Made by a program: the position numbers and the translations under genes. Of a stretch of DNA of 64,000 nt, positions 1 through 11,650 are shown in pieces. The stretch's first letter is position 1. Each line of letters opens with the position of its first letter. Origin of the DNA: Petaurus breviceps papuanus (lineage: Eukaryota > Chordata > Mammalia > Diprotodontia > Petauridae); the NCBI GenBank assembly GCA_028583685.1, contig JAMXIF010000043.1:5061146-5125145 (forward strand), written 5' to 3'. The notes below the pieces were generated by a model. That model did no database searches. It was not told where the DNA came from and was given only the letters and a program-made list of their open reading frames with translations.

Positions 1-815
1 CATTCTTTTTAAAAAATTATATGTCAAAGGGAAGCTATTTACTGGAAGATACAGTTCTATTTTCTTGCTGTTTGCATTTGTGCAAATTGTACTGTTTCTC
101 TCTTTGTACTTTGGCAGTCATTCTAATAATGGAGGATTTTAAGAGTAGGAAGCCAATTTGTTTTTATTCTTACAAGTTATTAAATATGTTCTTTCTGTTT
201 TTACTTTGTTTTTAATCAGTTTGTTTCCCTTAGTTCTGGTCCATTATCTGACAGAGAAACTTTTAATATATATTGCAGAGTAGGGTAAATGTTATACAGT
301 TACTTCATAATTGCTTTGGCACTATTGCTACATTTTGGATTTTAGTTAAACTAGTTCAAGGAATTCTTAATACAGTGTTTGAATAGTGAATGCTTTGAAG
401 CACATAGCAATGATGTTTCAGAAAAAAATAGTAGAGCATAAAATGTTAATGAAAAATAAATAATGTAATTAGCACTGACCTGCCAAACTGTGATTGTCCT
501 GCATAATAATTGAGAAATATCCATAGGTTAACAGATTCTTCTCCTCTCCGGTTTCTCGCTGTCATTTTGTTTATGGCACGCAACTGGAATGAGAGAGTTT
601 CCGTCATACTGTATTTCTTTCTTGGTGTCACCCAGGGGATATGTTTATACCTGAAGGTGGCGTGAAATATGTACATAACTCTTATCCTCAGCAGTTGGAA
701 AGTAATTCAATCTGTCCAACCTACTGCAATTGCCATCTCTATTATGTTTTTCAAATTGCGTTGTATCTCAAGCTTTACTCCTTTAATGTAAGTTATTGAC
801 CATTTCATTTTCCAG
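1..815 (+). other. SYT4: SYT4 intron 1 (3' part)
   Basis: This AT-rich stretch precedes the exon 2 acceptor. It ends in a pyrimidine-rich tract and TTTTCCAG at 808-815. Human SYT4 exon 1 encodes only about 11 residues (beginning MAPITTSREEF), and no matching short coding stretch with a donor site is visible here, so exon 1 and the promoter should lie upstream. Short frames in this stretch have no recognisable products. No repeat was recognised in it. Confidence 0.75.
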
Positions 816-1633
816 ATGAAATTCCAACAGTGGTGGGGATCTTCAGTGCATTTGGTCTGGTGTTCACAGTTTCTCTGTTTGCTTGGATCTGCTGTCAGAG
901 AAAATCGTCCAAGACTAACAAGACTCCTCCCTATAAATTTGTGCATGTGCTCAAGGGAGTTGACATCTATCCAGAAAACCTGAGCAGTAAGAAGAAATTT
1001 GGAGCAGATGAAAAAAATGAAACAAAAAATAAACCAGTTGTGCCAAAGACCTCACTACATCTTGACCTTGAGAAGAGAGATCTTAATGGCAATTTCCCCA
1101 AAGCAAACCCCAAAGCTGGCAGTCCTTCTGATCTTGAGAACTTCACTCCTAAAGCATTCTCAGAAAGGGAACAGAAAGAGTCCACTTCCCCAGACAGCTT
1201 GAAGTCTAGTTCATCCTTATGTTCTGTAGAGAAACAGGATAAACTTGGCACCCTCTTCTTTTCCTTAGAGTACAACTTTGAGAAAAAGGCATTTGTGGTG
1301 AACATCAAAGAAGCTCGTGGTCTGCCAGCTATGGATGAACAGTCAATGACTTCTGACCCCTATATCAAAATGACCATCCTTCCTGAGAAGAAGCACAAAG
1401 TGAAAACCAGAGTCCTAAGAAAGACCTTAGATCCAGCTTTTGATGAAACCTTCACCTTCTATGGGATCCCATATACCCAAATACAAGATTTGGTCCTTCA
1501 TTTCATCATCTTGAGTTTTGACAGGTTTTCAAGAGATGATATCATTGGAGAAGTCCTTATTCCACTCTCAGGCATTGAATTGGCTGATGGAAGAATGTTA
1601 ATGAACAGAGAGATCATCAAAAGAAATGTTAGG
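816..1633 (+). CDS. SYT4: Synaptotagmin-4 exon 2: membrane anchor, linker and C2A domain
   Basis: Synaptotagmin-4 is a vesicle membrane protein of neurons and neuroendocrine cells that tunes dense-core vesicle exocytosis and binds SNAREs and phospholipid through tandem C2 domains. This exon opens with the last two bases of an Asp codon (phase 1) and runs in frame to AGG before the donor GTAATT. Numbering assumes an 11-residue exon 1. Residues about 17-38 form one transmembrane segment (VVGIFSAFGLVFTVSLFAWI) followed by a Cys-Cys pair and basic residues. A polar linker runs to about 150, and C2A covers about 155-280 with the SDPYIK and LDPAFDE loops. In the third C2A calcium loop the motif reads LSFDRFSRDD. 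The Ser at about 245 replaces the Asp found in synaptotagmin-1, the known SYT4 hallmark that weakens C2A calcium binding. The linker has one residue more than I recall for human. An in-frame run-on past 1633 is intron. Confidence 0.97.
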
Positions 1634-2339
1634 GTAATTGATTTTAAGTATTTTAAAGTGCTGGCAATCAAAATTGAGCTATTAATATATTATTAGTAGC
1701 CATTTAACAATATCTAGAGGTTTGACTTGAAAATTCTATCAGGTTCTGAGACATTGCCATGTTCAATATTCAGATGAAAAATAATAACATGATCAAAAAA
1801 ATTTCATTTATTTACCTTTATATGTTCATGAATACTTATAGAGAGATATCTTAAGGGTTAAAAAATAATCAAGTTTTATGAAACTTTTATAATATCAGTC
1901 TAAAGATTAGTTTTTCTCTCTTCTCCTAAGTATTTGTATTGGATTTTAATGAAATTTTTTTCAAAAAAGCAGAAATTGCATCATACTGAATGTTTATCTT
2001 ATACATATAAGTCTATCAGCAACATCATTGATGGTTAATAATAATAGTTTTATTTTAGTCTAGGGACTATCACAAATCTTATCCATGATTTATAATTTAG
2101 TAATAGGATGTTATTTACTATGCTTTTAGCATCATTATCTTTTAGTTTTCCTGACAGTATTGGAAAATAGTGAGACATAAGACTAAGCAAAAGAAATTCT
2201 ATTTCAACTTAAAGTATAACATTAAAATATCTTCTTACAGCAGCTCCATAACACATCAGGATCTTAGTGATGGAAATGTCATTGGAGATTTAGCAATGTG
2301 AGAATTGTATATATTAACAAAGTATCATTGAAAATGAAA

Positions 2340-2500
2340 GGGACTTTGTATATGACCAACCCTTTAGCTGTCTTGTGACAATTTTTGATGAGGAAACTTA
2401 GTCCCAGGGAGGTAAAATTTGTAATCAAAAATCTAAACTTTTAGCAAGTCCTTTAAACCCTCCAAATCTCACCTGTAAAATTGGGAATGGCAAATTAAAA
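2340..2500 (+). repeat. MIR-like SINE remnant
   Basis: This stretch resembles the MIR core: GATGAGGAAACTTAGTCCCAG, then a passage like the AAGTCAC region, then CTCACCTGTAAAATTGGGAATGG. The parts are scattered and diverged, so the copy is old and its edges are approximate. Confidence 0.35.
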
Positions 2501-3142
2501 CTCTTTTTTCCCTTCTTGTCTTTAACTTGTTATTCCCCAAATTTATCTCATTTTTAACTAGCTACTTACATTTGTTCATACATATATATCCTCTGCCCCT
2601 CACCTGGATCAGTCTCTATCTAAAGATTGCCTATGATCCTTTGATAATGCTTATGAATAAGAAAAGAATCTCAGATCTAGAACCTTAGTCTCTTGATTCC
2701 TAATGTAGTCCTTTTACATCAAAGTATAATACTCGCCATGGTTGCCTTATATATTTACTTTACTTAAACTATTTATTCCCAGTGAGATTTTTTAGGGGTA
2801 TTGTAAAACTTCACCTCAAAGGAACAAATGTACAGGGAGGGAATATGCACTATTCATAAAGTAAAAGATCATACCTTTTTATCTTACTGGGCATTTGGAA
2901 TATTTTGACATAGTCTACACTGATAAACTACATCAAAATAAGCAAAGTTAGGCATTTTTCCTACTTGCATTGTGAAGGGGATTGCATAAGTGTCAAATTA
3001 GTATTAATGTCTATATGTTATTTCATAATATGGAATAAATCCACTTCATCAAATGCCCAAGGGTACCCCAAAGTTGAATAGGTCATCTCATTTTTCATCT
3101 GTTTCGTAGGTTGGGGACCATGCCATAAATACCATACTCTAG

Positions 3143-3265
3143 CTCAGAGATTCTTATACTAGAGCCTATGATTTTTTAAAATGACAACTATATTTCAATA
3201 GTTTTCTTTGTAATCCTGTGTTTTATTTTATAGATTTTAAAATATTTTTCTGAAGATGTTAATAG
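3143..3265 (+). repeat. Ancient DNA-transposon-like fragment
   Basis: It begins CAGAGATTCTTATACTAGAG and continues through TTTCAATAGTTTTCTTTGTAA to TATTTTTCTGAAGA. I know this layout from an old dispersed mammalian repeat whose ends read CAGTGGTTCTTAACC, but I cannot name the family with certainty. A second relative lies near 13,374-13,545. Confidence 0.35.
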
Positions 3266-4093
3266 AATTCAACAGCCTGACAAAAGAGTTTGAGACAAAT
3301 ATGGTTAAGAATAACTACCCCTCCTACTCTCAAGCCTTCAAGCTTTTTTCTCAACTTTTTGTATTAAAACTTTTGTTTTATGTTAGCAGTCATCCCAAAA
3401 GCAGAGTGCAAATACTAACCAGAGAATACTGCAATCAAATAAATCAAAACTGAGTAGACAGAAACTGTAAATCAAACTCTCCCCAGACTTTAATACATTC
3501 CTTAAGAGAAAAACAAACTTGTTATACCATTCAATAGAGAGAAGACAACGCAATAGCGTTGAATCCTATTGAAATCTCTGAGGGATTTTTGAACAAACTT
3601 TTAATCTTTGATTTGACATAGCTCTCACAACTAAAAAAAATAGTCATTTTGTTCTTCACTCACTGTTTAGGAGGATTGCATAATATGTTGATCACTCAAT
3701 ATTATTTCAACAAATATAAAGTGATCCCCAAAATAAAAGGTATGGTAGCTGTAAATAAACTACAAATTTGTATCTTTTCTTGAAAAAACAAGCAAACAAA
3801 AAAAGAGGTGTGGCTAACCCTTGAAAAATGAAAACATGAAGCAATAAACATCAAGACCACTAGATGGCAGACATAAGCTCTTATGAGACAGGTTTGTGAT
3901 GGTGACTCATAAAGCTTTCTATTATAATTACTTTTTGTTCTATTGTATTAAAGTCAGAATACTAACAATTTAGTTAAATGAAATATAAATGTGTAATAGT
4001 GCTATGTATAGTTCATTAGAAAATATTTCACAAGCAACAAGAAAATACAGAATTGTCAGGAAGTATTTATGAAAAGTGTCTTTATTTCTCTAG

Positions 4094-4214
4094 AAGTCTT
4101 CAGGACGAGGGGAACTTCTGATCTCCCTTTGCTATCAGTCTACAACCAACACTCTCACTGTGGTAGTTCTAAAAGCTCGGCATCTACCTAAAGCAGATGT
4201 TTCTGGATTATCAG
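4094..4214 (+). CDS. SYT4: Synaptotagmin-4 exon 3: start of C2B
   Basis: The exon holds 40 codons plus the first base of an Asp codon. It begins KSSGRGELLISLCYQ and ends LPKADVSGLS, the first strands of C2B, which contact SNAREs and membrane. It is bounded by acceptor TTTCTCTAG and donor GTAATT. The frame joins exon 2 at phase 0 and leaves at phase 1. The LPKADVSG loop carries the first calcium-loop Asp of C2B. All residues match the human order I recall except conservative changes, with Ala in KAD where human has Ser. Confidence 0.97.
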
Positions 4215-4739
4215 GTAATTTTGCATCTTAAATCAGTCCAGTTTTATTGGAAAGGAATTGATCCAAGATTAGGAAGATGGTGGGGTTTTTTATATGAAAT
4301 AAGGTTTACAGACCTGATTTCTTTTTTTTTTAATAGTTATAAGGTGTACCATGTGCAGTTCTTTGGTTCCCTAAGTCAGCCAACACTATAATTATTGTTG
4401 TCAAATTTATCTTAAGAGTTCAGGAAAATAAATAAAACAGGTAAAGTTAGGGTAGAAGAGAGAAGGAAAGGTTTTTTTCAAAAGACATGTATTCAGCCTC
4501 AGTATGGGAAAGGGTTAGATGAAACTGAGTTCAAAGAAGCAGGGCTTGTTTGTTTCTTGATCTAATTAATTTTTTTTAATATAACTGGCAAAGGAATATA
4601 ATTTCATACCTAAGTCAAATTTGCTATTCCATTTTCTATCATGTCTCTGCATTGACTTTTCCATTATCTTTAGTTATCATTTTTATTACTAAAGTCAGTA
4701 AAATTCATCATTGATTCTCAGTTCTATGAAAGACCATAG

Positions 4740-4920
4740 GAAGGAAACATTAATCAACATTAATTTATTAAGTACTTATTTTGTATGGTTACCAAATATA
4801 CATCACTGTATTAATTTAATTTCAAAAAGTAGTTTTAAGTTCTAATCATTGTGATAGGCACCAAAGAAGTTACAAAGATTAGAAAAAGATCTAGCCCTGA
4901 CTTATGAATCTTATAATCAA
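4740..4920 (+). repeat. Ancient interspersed repeat fragment
   Basis: The passage from ATTAATTTATTAAGTACTT to CTTATGAATCTTATAATC follows an old mammalian repeat that usually reads TTATTGAGCACCTACTATG and ends in a line about losing or keeping position with CTTACAATCTAG. It is strongly diverged. The family (MIR, L2 or L3 relative) is not certain. Confidence 0.3.
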
Positions 4921-4921
4921 A

Positions 4922-5185
4922 GGGAAGATGTTATTGATGAGTCACTTTTTAGTCTTCTCTGATTTCATGACCTCATTTGAAGATTTCTTGGCAAAGACCC
5001 TAGAATGGTTTGCCATATTCTTCTCCAGCTCATTTTATAGATCTGTCACTGAGGCAAACAGGATTAAGTGACTTGCCCAGGATCACATGGCTAGTAAGTG
5101 TATGAGGCTGGATTTGAATACATGAAGCTAAATCTTCCTAATTCCAAGCCCCTGTGCTCTACCCTCTACACCACCTAGTTCCCCT
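4922..5185 (-). repeat. Mar1-type CORE-SINE
   Basis: Read on the minus strand, the copy shows the tRNA-like head near 5185 (AGGTGGTGTAGAGGGTAGAG), then GTGATCCTGGGCAAGTCACT. The Mar1 tail follows with the segments corresponding to GGAGAAGGAAATGGCAAACC and ATGACCTCA. Mar1 is a marsupial SINE mobilised by LINE machinery. It is nearly full length and moderately diverged. Confidence 0.75.
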
Positions 5186-5579
5186 GTCAAGTGGGGGATA
5201 TCATGCAGATAATTTTATATATATGATAATACATGAATACACAAAAAATTGTGTATGAGACCCAAGGAGTGATGTTGTTGCAAATAAATGTCATCTTGGT
5301 TTAAGAGGGGGAAAGCTAATTTTATTATGATAAAGTGCCCCTTATTGACTTGATCATCTCATTTTTCTATTACGCCCCAACTATGGGCTTTGAATTATAT
5401 CTTCATCCTGTTCTACCTCCTGAGTCTTATTTCTTTCTACAATTATCTGCCTTATATTTTGAACCAATCTCCAATTCTTTCCTAAGTTTCAATCTAATTA
5501 TTGCTAAGCTGTGTTCATTCTTCCTTTTTATTCTCTCTGGTATAAGATTTTTGTCCATTTTCATTATACAATTCTAGAT

Positions 5580-6195
5580 TAGACCTTTATACTTTCTCAC
5601 ATGGCCTCTTACAGCAGGACTCCTATGAAATTCTTATCACATCATCCCCTTGTTAAATAAAAAAAAACCTCTAGTACTCCTCAAACATCCATAGAATAAA
5701 ATCCAAACTCAGCCTATCATTTAAAAGTCCTCCATAATCTGATTCTAATATATCCAGTCATATCTCACAATATTTGTTCTCATATTCTGTACATACCTGA
5801 AAAACAATGGATTAGAATCACCATTCCCTAAATTATTTTTATGTTCTTTTTTCTAACTTCTTGCCTTTGTTTATAAACTATCACAGTGAGGAATGCAAAT
5901 CTTCTGCCACCCCTATCCTCACCAGCATCATTATTGACAAATGATTGACTACCCCTCTTCTAGTCAGAGCTTGATTTCTGCCTCTTTCAAGAATTCCTCA
6001 TTGATCCCTCAAATAAAAGTAATATTTTCTTCTTTGGATCTGATGTAACATAATACTCTCTTCTCACTTATACATTTTTATGCTGTCATATGCATCACAA
6101 TTTTCAGTGTACTTGTTATTTTTCTCCACTTAGATTGTAAGCTCCTTGTGTGTAGGGGTCATATCTGATTTATCATTGTTTCCTTAGAAACTGAA
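5580..6195 (+). repeat. L2 LINE 3' fragment
   Basis: The order of motifs matches the L2 ORF2 end and 3' tail: CATAGAATAAAATCCAAACTC, then CCTCCATAATCTGATTCTAA, then a 3' part reading AGATTGTAAGCTCCTTGTG and GGGGTCATATCTGATTTATC. The copy is old and has lost its exact ends. Confidence 0.6.
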
Positions 6196-7074
6196 ACAAT
6201 TTCTTTCAAGAAAAAGGCAAATAGTTGTTTTTTTGTCTTGTTCTTGTTTCTTTTCATTTAAGGTTGGCGCAGACATTTTCTGGTCTCTGTAAGAGGCTCA
6301 TTGAGGGAGAAATGAACTTTAAATTTGAGGATCTAACAGCTTGGTTAAACATAAAAAAGGCCGGAATAATTAGAGAGAAGACATATCTATATTTATCTGT
6401 ATCTATATCTATCTATATATGTGTCTTTACATATATATATAATATACTTATGTATTTATGTTCTAAGTTGTATAATAATCAGTTATTTGATTACATAAAG
6501 AGCAGGATATTCAGGCAGCAATATCTAGTGCAGTATAAGATTGATGAACAGAAAACAAGCATACTAAGATAAAATATATGCCAGAAAGTGTTACACTTTT
6601 ATAGTTTGACATGAAATTAGAAACTTATCTCTATAAAATATATGCACATCTACTTTATTGCTAAATGTAAAATAAATTAAAAACAAAATGTAGACCCAAT
6701 GGTTAGAAAATAATTTATGAAATTAATTTACATTAATGTGGTGAAATTGTAATGACAAATATGAATCATACAAGGACATGTCAAAGTGATATACAGAATG
6801 ATCAGTTGTCTGGTCAGAATAAGAACTATATATATATATATATATATACACATATATATATAACCTACAAATATATTTAACAAAACACACTAGCTATTAC
6901 ATTCCATAATAATATAGAGCATATAACTTGTTTTTCTTTTATGCAAAATATTTTAATACCACTGTAATATTTTACTTAGAAATTTAATTCCATGTTTTTT
7001 ATTTGTTTTATATATTTGTGTCATTATTATTAAATTAAAATTTATTTTTTTATAATATATATAATGAATTGTCT

Positions 7075-7200
7075 AGTCCATGATTTTTATTTCACACATG
7101 AAACTAAGACCTAGATGGGGTCAGAAACTTGTTTATGCAAGGCCATAGAGTCAATCCAAAACTGAAACTCAAAATATTACTTTTAATTCCTAGGCTAGTG
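7075..7200 (+). repeat. MIR-like fragment before exon 4
   Basis: CATGAAACTAAGACCTAGAT and AGGCCATAGAGTCAATCC mimic the MIR core (gatgaggaaactgaggc and aaggtcacacagctag). It is weak and old. Confidence 0.35.
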
Positions 7201-7395
7201 TTATTCATATTCTACCATAGTGGAATCTCAGAATTAAGGTGTTTTCATATGATTTATCAGTTCTTTTCCTTTTTATTTCTGCTAAATTTTTGTCTAAACC
7301 ATCTTCTCTTCTTTGGCTACTTTCATTTGCCCTCATATTTTCTCCTTCACTAAAACTAAAATTTAACTTCCTCCATTTTTCCTTTGTCATTTCAG

Positions 7396-7703
7396 ATCCT
7401 TATGTCAAAGTGAACCTGTATCATGCGAAAAAGAGAATCTCCAAAAAGAAAACACATGTGAAGAAATGCACCCCTAATGCAGTATTCAATGAATTGTTTG
7501 TCTTTGACATTCCTTGTGAAAGTCTTGAGGAAATCAGTGTAGAGTTCCTGGTTTTGGATTCTGACAGGGGATCAAGAAATGAAGTAATTGGGAGGTTGGT
7601 CCTTGGAGCATCAGCAGAAGGAACAGGTGGAGAGCACTGGAAGGAGATCTGTGAATATCCTAGGAGACAAATTGCCAAGTGGCATATGCTTTGTGATGGT
7701 TAG
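7396..7703 (+). CDS. SYT4: Synaptotagmin-4 exon 4: rest of C2B and stop
   Basis: The exon opens with the last two bases of the split Asp codon (giving DPYVKVNLYHAKK) and ends ...WHMLCDG with TAG at 7701-7703. It has 101 further residues, giving about 426 in all against 425 in human. The polybasic strand KKRISKKKTHVKK, which binds phosphoinositides and SNAREs, is intact. The third calcium loop VLDSDRGSRNE keeps both Asp residues, unlike C2A. The C-terminal WHxL motif (WHML), needed for vesicle docking in synaptotagmins, is present. The reading frame is clean, so the gene looks functional. Confidence 0.97.
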
Positions 7704-8464
7704 CATCCTAGCAATGAATTGGAACTTAATGATTTTCCATAGACAAGGAGTAATATTATTTCTTTGTTAAATGTGATTATAAGCTTTTGACAGTAAGACA
7801 GTCTTTTAATTAAGACTTGGATGAATTGGTAGATCAGGAGGTAATTGTAAAATTTTATCACTCATTTTATTCTCCTTCATTAGAGAAATTTGATACAATT
7901 TCATAAGAGATTGAACTTCCTTGATGTTTTAATGACTATTATCATAATGTAAATTTCAGTAAGAACAGTCAAGTCTTTCATAAATATATCATTGTATCTC
8001 TATTTGGTAGCTGTGTTTTTAAAGGTGATGATGTCCTCTGCATATGTCACTGGAACTCATTGCATCTTTTGAGACACTGACATGGAACACATGTCTCTCT
8101 GAGTCCAAGATATCAGAGCTCTTGTGAAAATCATTCATTTTTCCTAAAAGTTGGAAAAATCCATTCTTTTAATCAACCCAAAGATTATCAAGAAATGTTC
8201 ACCATTTTTAGTTATCAATTATGTTATGTACAAATAGTTGTTTTGTATGAAATGGTGTATACTCATTCGTTTGTGGTTTGGAAATAATAGGTACCATTTT
8301 CTCACAAGGAGAATAAATTCAATACCTTCAAAAAGCCAGTTAATACACTTAAATACTTAGTTTTAGCAAAGGGCTCAGCTGGGATCCAGTTGTACTGTTA
8401 CATTACAGGTGAATTCGGACTGAGTATTAAACTCATTGTCCTTTACCAAAAAGTAATATGAGAG

Positions 8465-8600
8465 TATCTTGGGCTCAAAAGATCTAAAGCATGAAAAGGA
8501 CCTTAATGAACATATTGTTCAAACCCTTGATCTTACAAATAAAGAAACTGAAGTCCAGAGGTGGTCAATTGCTTCCCCAAGATAAAAGAAGATTAAATGT
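8465..8600 (+). repeat. MIR-type SINE remnant in the 3' UTR
   Basis: The segment TTACAAATAAAGAAACTGAAG with a following GGTCAATTGCTTCCCCAAG keeps the CORE-SINE layout (cattttacagatgaagaaac, then ggttaagtgacttgcccaag). It is degraded. Confidence 0.4.
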
Positions 8601-9667
8601 TACATTAAAAAAACCCTCCTACTAAATTTTCTATGATTTTGTCACATTCCCAAATATCAGTATGGCCTAAGGAAGAAAAAAAAACAACCTTGTTTCACTT
8701 TGTTATATCATCAGTTAAAGCAAGATGTAAAGATATTATGGCTAGCTGGAAACCTGTCTGGAAAAAGTTACCTTAAATCATTTTGGAAAATATGGGTGTT
8801 AAATAGCTATTTTCCTGCATTAAAATATGACCAATAATGATTAATTCTTCATTTAGCTTTTTTTTTAATCAATGTCAATGGGCCAACTATTTAAGTATAA
8901 AATCATATTGAGATTATAAGAATATTGGTTACCAGATGGAAAAATAATTGTTCCCTAAAGCCAAAAAACCAAAATAATAAAAATATTTTAAAAATTTAGA
9001 AATAAAGTAAAATGCCTTTGATCCCCATGGAAAAATATTTGCATCAATCCAGATATATTTAGCCCATCCTACTAGCACAAAACTGTGTAAAGTTTACTAT
9101 TCCTTCTTGGTTAAGTTGTCCTGGCAGTGTTGCCTACAGACAAACTACATAATTATGCCCTATATTTCAGGGTTTGGGCTCTGGAGGCCACTTTAGTACT
9201 ACTAGAAAACAATGCAAAACTTAAATGATCACTTGGAAACAATTATCCTTGGTCACTGCATGTGGATTTCAATGATGGGGAGAAGTGAAGTTGGGAATTC
9301 CAGTGCAGTTGGAATATGAAATATGCAAGTAAGAAATTAATACCACTGAAAGAATTGCATTTGAGTCTTTCAGGTTTTGTGTCAGTATTTTATCAGTTTT
9401 TGAGACTGTGTTTGATATCATGGTGTTTATAAAATTCTATGAAATTGCATTTTTGAAACAACTTATACATGCTTTTTATGACAGTGCTCAATATAAAGTA
9501 AATGTATTACATTCTGTGTGTATAAAGGACTGAAATCAACTGTCTTTTGTTTAAAACACAATTGTATTTGTTCTTATGTCCCTACTATTATCTTCATCCC
9601 ACCACAATATCCTCTTAGAGCATCAAGTTCAATATAACATCCTTGTGAAAACATCATCAATGGAAAC

Positions 9668-9890
9668 AGACCCATGGAACTATAGAATTCTCAAGCTAAA
9701 AGGGATCTTAGAACTCATCTAGTTCAACTGCTTCATTTTACAGATGAAGAAACTAAGGTGCCAAGAGGTTAAATAATTTGCCTAAGGTCACATGGCTAGT
9801 AAGTGGCAGAGCTGAGACTTAAATTCAGTTCTCCTGGTTCTCAAATGTAGGGTTTTTTTTCTTCACCACATCTAATGCCTCTATGCAGTT
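9668..9890 (+). repeat. MIR-type CORE-SINE in the 3' UTR
   Basis: The core is easily read: TTTTACAGATGAAGAAACTAA, then AAGGTCACATGGCTAGTAAG, then TGGCAGAGCTGAGACTTAAA. The 5' part (ctaaaagggatcttagaactcatctag) is the form found in the MIR3/THER type. If the UTR extent is right, this SINE is part of the SYT4 transcript. Confidence 0.6.
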
Positions 9891-10583
9891 ATAGGTTCTA
9901 ATTTAGCAAAAGGCAAATTGCTTTCTATTTTGATTTCTTTAGCTTCTTGGGCTGTGTGCCTGTTTTATTTGAATTTCCATAAAAGTCTACCTGAAAAGTT
10001 GGTCTGAAGTACCCCCTTCTGGCAGCCTAAGCATTAATATTATTACCAGCTAAAGAATGACTAAAGAATAGTGGAGGGAGGTAGGGAGAAAATGTTAAAA
10101 AAATGAAGAAAAAAAATTTTTAAATAGAGATTTGTAAATAGAATTCTTTTTATTTTTTTTATTTAAAGCTTTCTTGATTGTGAAAAGTTGAGTAATTGAG
10201 TTGCAATCCATTCTGAGGAAAGAAAAAGACAATGAAAAAATATATATAAGGAAATTGAAACAGGCAGGGACATGTGTCATCCTGTCATCTGAGAATTCTT
10301 TTTTTCTGTTTTTATAATGTGTTAAATATCCCTGTGCATATCTTGAATTCTGTTAAGGATCCTACTCTGTATGAAACTTGTAAAATAATTGTTTGTCTGA
10401 GTAGCCTACCCAGACCCCCTTATTGGGAGGAATTCATGTTTGAAGAAGTGTTGTAACTCAATAACTGATTTGTTCTGATGTTGTAATTCAATAGAAGTGA
10501 ATTGGAAGGAAGCATGGTGTATGAAATTTTGTCATGATTTTTTTGTGCCAGCTCTGTATGATGTGCCATGTTTGTAAGACAAG

Positions 10584-10589
10584 AATAAA
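10584..10589 (+). terminator. SYT4: Likely SYT4 polyadenylation signal
   Basis: A canonical AATAAA lies in AAGACAAGAATAAATTGCTG and is followed within about 20 bases by a T-rich, GT-poor tract. No better signal follows before the repeat-rich intergenic DNA. The call rests on motif and position only. Confidence 0.55.
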
Positions 10590-10605
10590 TTGCTGCTTTC
10601 ATTCA

Positions 10606-11194
10606 TGCCATCCCACCCCAAACTTCTTACCAATGTGTGTTTTCATATAGCATTTATTACTCCTCCATCTGGGCTCTACAATTATATTCTGAGGGATAAC
10701 ATTCTTGACATCTGCCTCCACAACATCAAAGGCAGAACTCAGAACTATTAATGGTGGTATTCTATCATGGAGGGGATATGTTGGAGGGGGAGGGTTGGCC
10801 TCTCTATTTCCACTTTTCATTTTATTTTCTCTAAGCCATCATTTTCTGTGTCTAGTTTCACAATTTTCTTTACATTATTTCACAGTTCTTTGCATAGTTC
10901 ATAATTTTTTTCCTATTTTACCTAATTTTCCCCAGTTTTGACTTTTCTGTTTCTCTCTTTACTATTTGTTATCACAGTGGAAGTCCCTTATCTATCCCCA
11001 AGTTGAGGAGAAAATTAGGCTAGGAACTTGGTCACCACTTTGAAGGGGCGGACTTTTTTGTCATGAAGAATTGTGTAATGGAGATTCAAGGGCGATGTAA
11101 CATAAAAAATTAGACTGATTCATAAAGTGAATACAATTTCTAAATCATGTGGATGAGAAATTAGTGAAAGGGAAGGGAAGGGAATGGAAAATGT
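10606..11194. other. Intergenic, nothing recognised
   Basis: AT-rich sequence with T-rich stretches. I see no gene, RNA gene or clear repeat. Short frames here are not supported. Confidence 0.5.
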
Positions 11195-11445
11195 AAAAAC
11201 ATTCACAGACTGCCTAGGCACTGTGCTAAGTCCTTTTTATAAATGTTACTTAGTTTGATGTTTACAACAACCCTGTGAGGTAGGTATTATTATTATATTC
11301 ATTTTGCAGTTGATCAAACAGAGGCAAGGATAGGTTAAGTGACTTGCCCAAGGTCACACAAGTAGTCATTATCTAAGGACAATGTTGAAGCCAAATCTTC
11401 CTGCCACCTGGGTCAGCACTCTGTGCCATCAGGTACAATGTTGTT
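11195..11445 (+). repeat. MIR SINE, near full length
   Basis: The full MIR order is present: CTAGGCACTGTGCTAAGTCC, ACAACAACCCTGTGAGGTAG, ATTATTATATTCATTTTGCAG, AGTGACTTGCCCAAGGTCAC and a final part ending CAGCACTCTGTGCC. Confidence 0.78.
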
Positions 11446-11507
11446 TTAAGATTGTCTATAAGATAGTGTCTCCTTATATATTAGAGGACATATATGTCTG
11501 TGTGTTG

Positions 11508-11650
11508 TTATAGAATCAGAGAGCATTAAAACTGGAAAGCACTTTAGAGATCATCTACTCAATTCCCTCATTTTTTAAATGATGAAACTAAGGCTTTGAA
11601 AGGTAAAGTGACTTATACAAGATCATATGATTATTACGTGTCAAAGGCTA
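11508..11650 (+). repeat. MIR3-type SINE fragment
   Basis: It starts ATAGAATCAGAGAGCATTAA and goes through GAGATCATCTACTCAATTCC to GATGAAACTAAGGCTTTGAA. This is the same 5' form as the copy at 9668. Confidence 0.5.

Larger units (their letters stand above)
1634..4093 (+). other. SYT4: SYT4 intron 2 (phase 0)
   Basis: The donor GTAATT follows AGG and the acceptor is TTTCTCTAG at 4085-4093. The intron is AT-rich and holds a MIR-like remnant near 2340-2500 and an ancient DNA-transposon-like fragment near 3143-3265. No conserved exon-like frame was recognised in it. Confidence 0.9.
4215..7395 (+). other. SYT4: SYT4 intron 3 (phase 1)
   Basis: The donor is GTAATT at 4215 and the acceptor is a pyrimidine-rich tract ending CATTTCAG at 7388-7395. 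The intron contains a minus-strand Mar1 SINE, a plus-strand L2 LINE fragment, a short (TA)n run near 6826-6860 and MIR-like debris near 7075-7200. An open frame that runs into exon 4 from 7239 is intronic before 7396. Confidence 0.9.
7704..10605 (+). other. SYT4: SYT4 3' untranslated region (inferred extent)
   Basis: No further coding exon follows the TAG. The stretch to about 10,605 is AT-rich and reads like a long neuronal 3' UTR, ending shortly after AATAAA at 10,584. SYT4 transcripts are known to have a long 3' UTR. MIR-type inserts lie near 8465-8600 and 9668-9890. A weaker AATATAAA near 9491 could serve as an earlier cleavage signal. The extent is inferred; RNA reads would settle it. 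Confidence 0.6.

Noticed and set aside
1-815. SYT4 exon 1
   Set aside because: No short frame matching the expected N-terminus followed by a phase-1 donor was found. It should be upstream of the window.
1634-1696. In-frame extension of SYT4 exon 2 by 21 codons
   Set aside because: The donor GTAATT follows AGG exactly where human exon 2 ends, and exon 3 continues the protein in frame. The extension is intron read-through.
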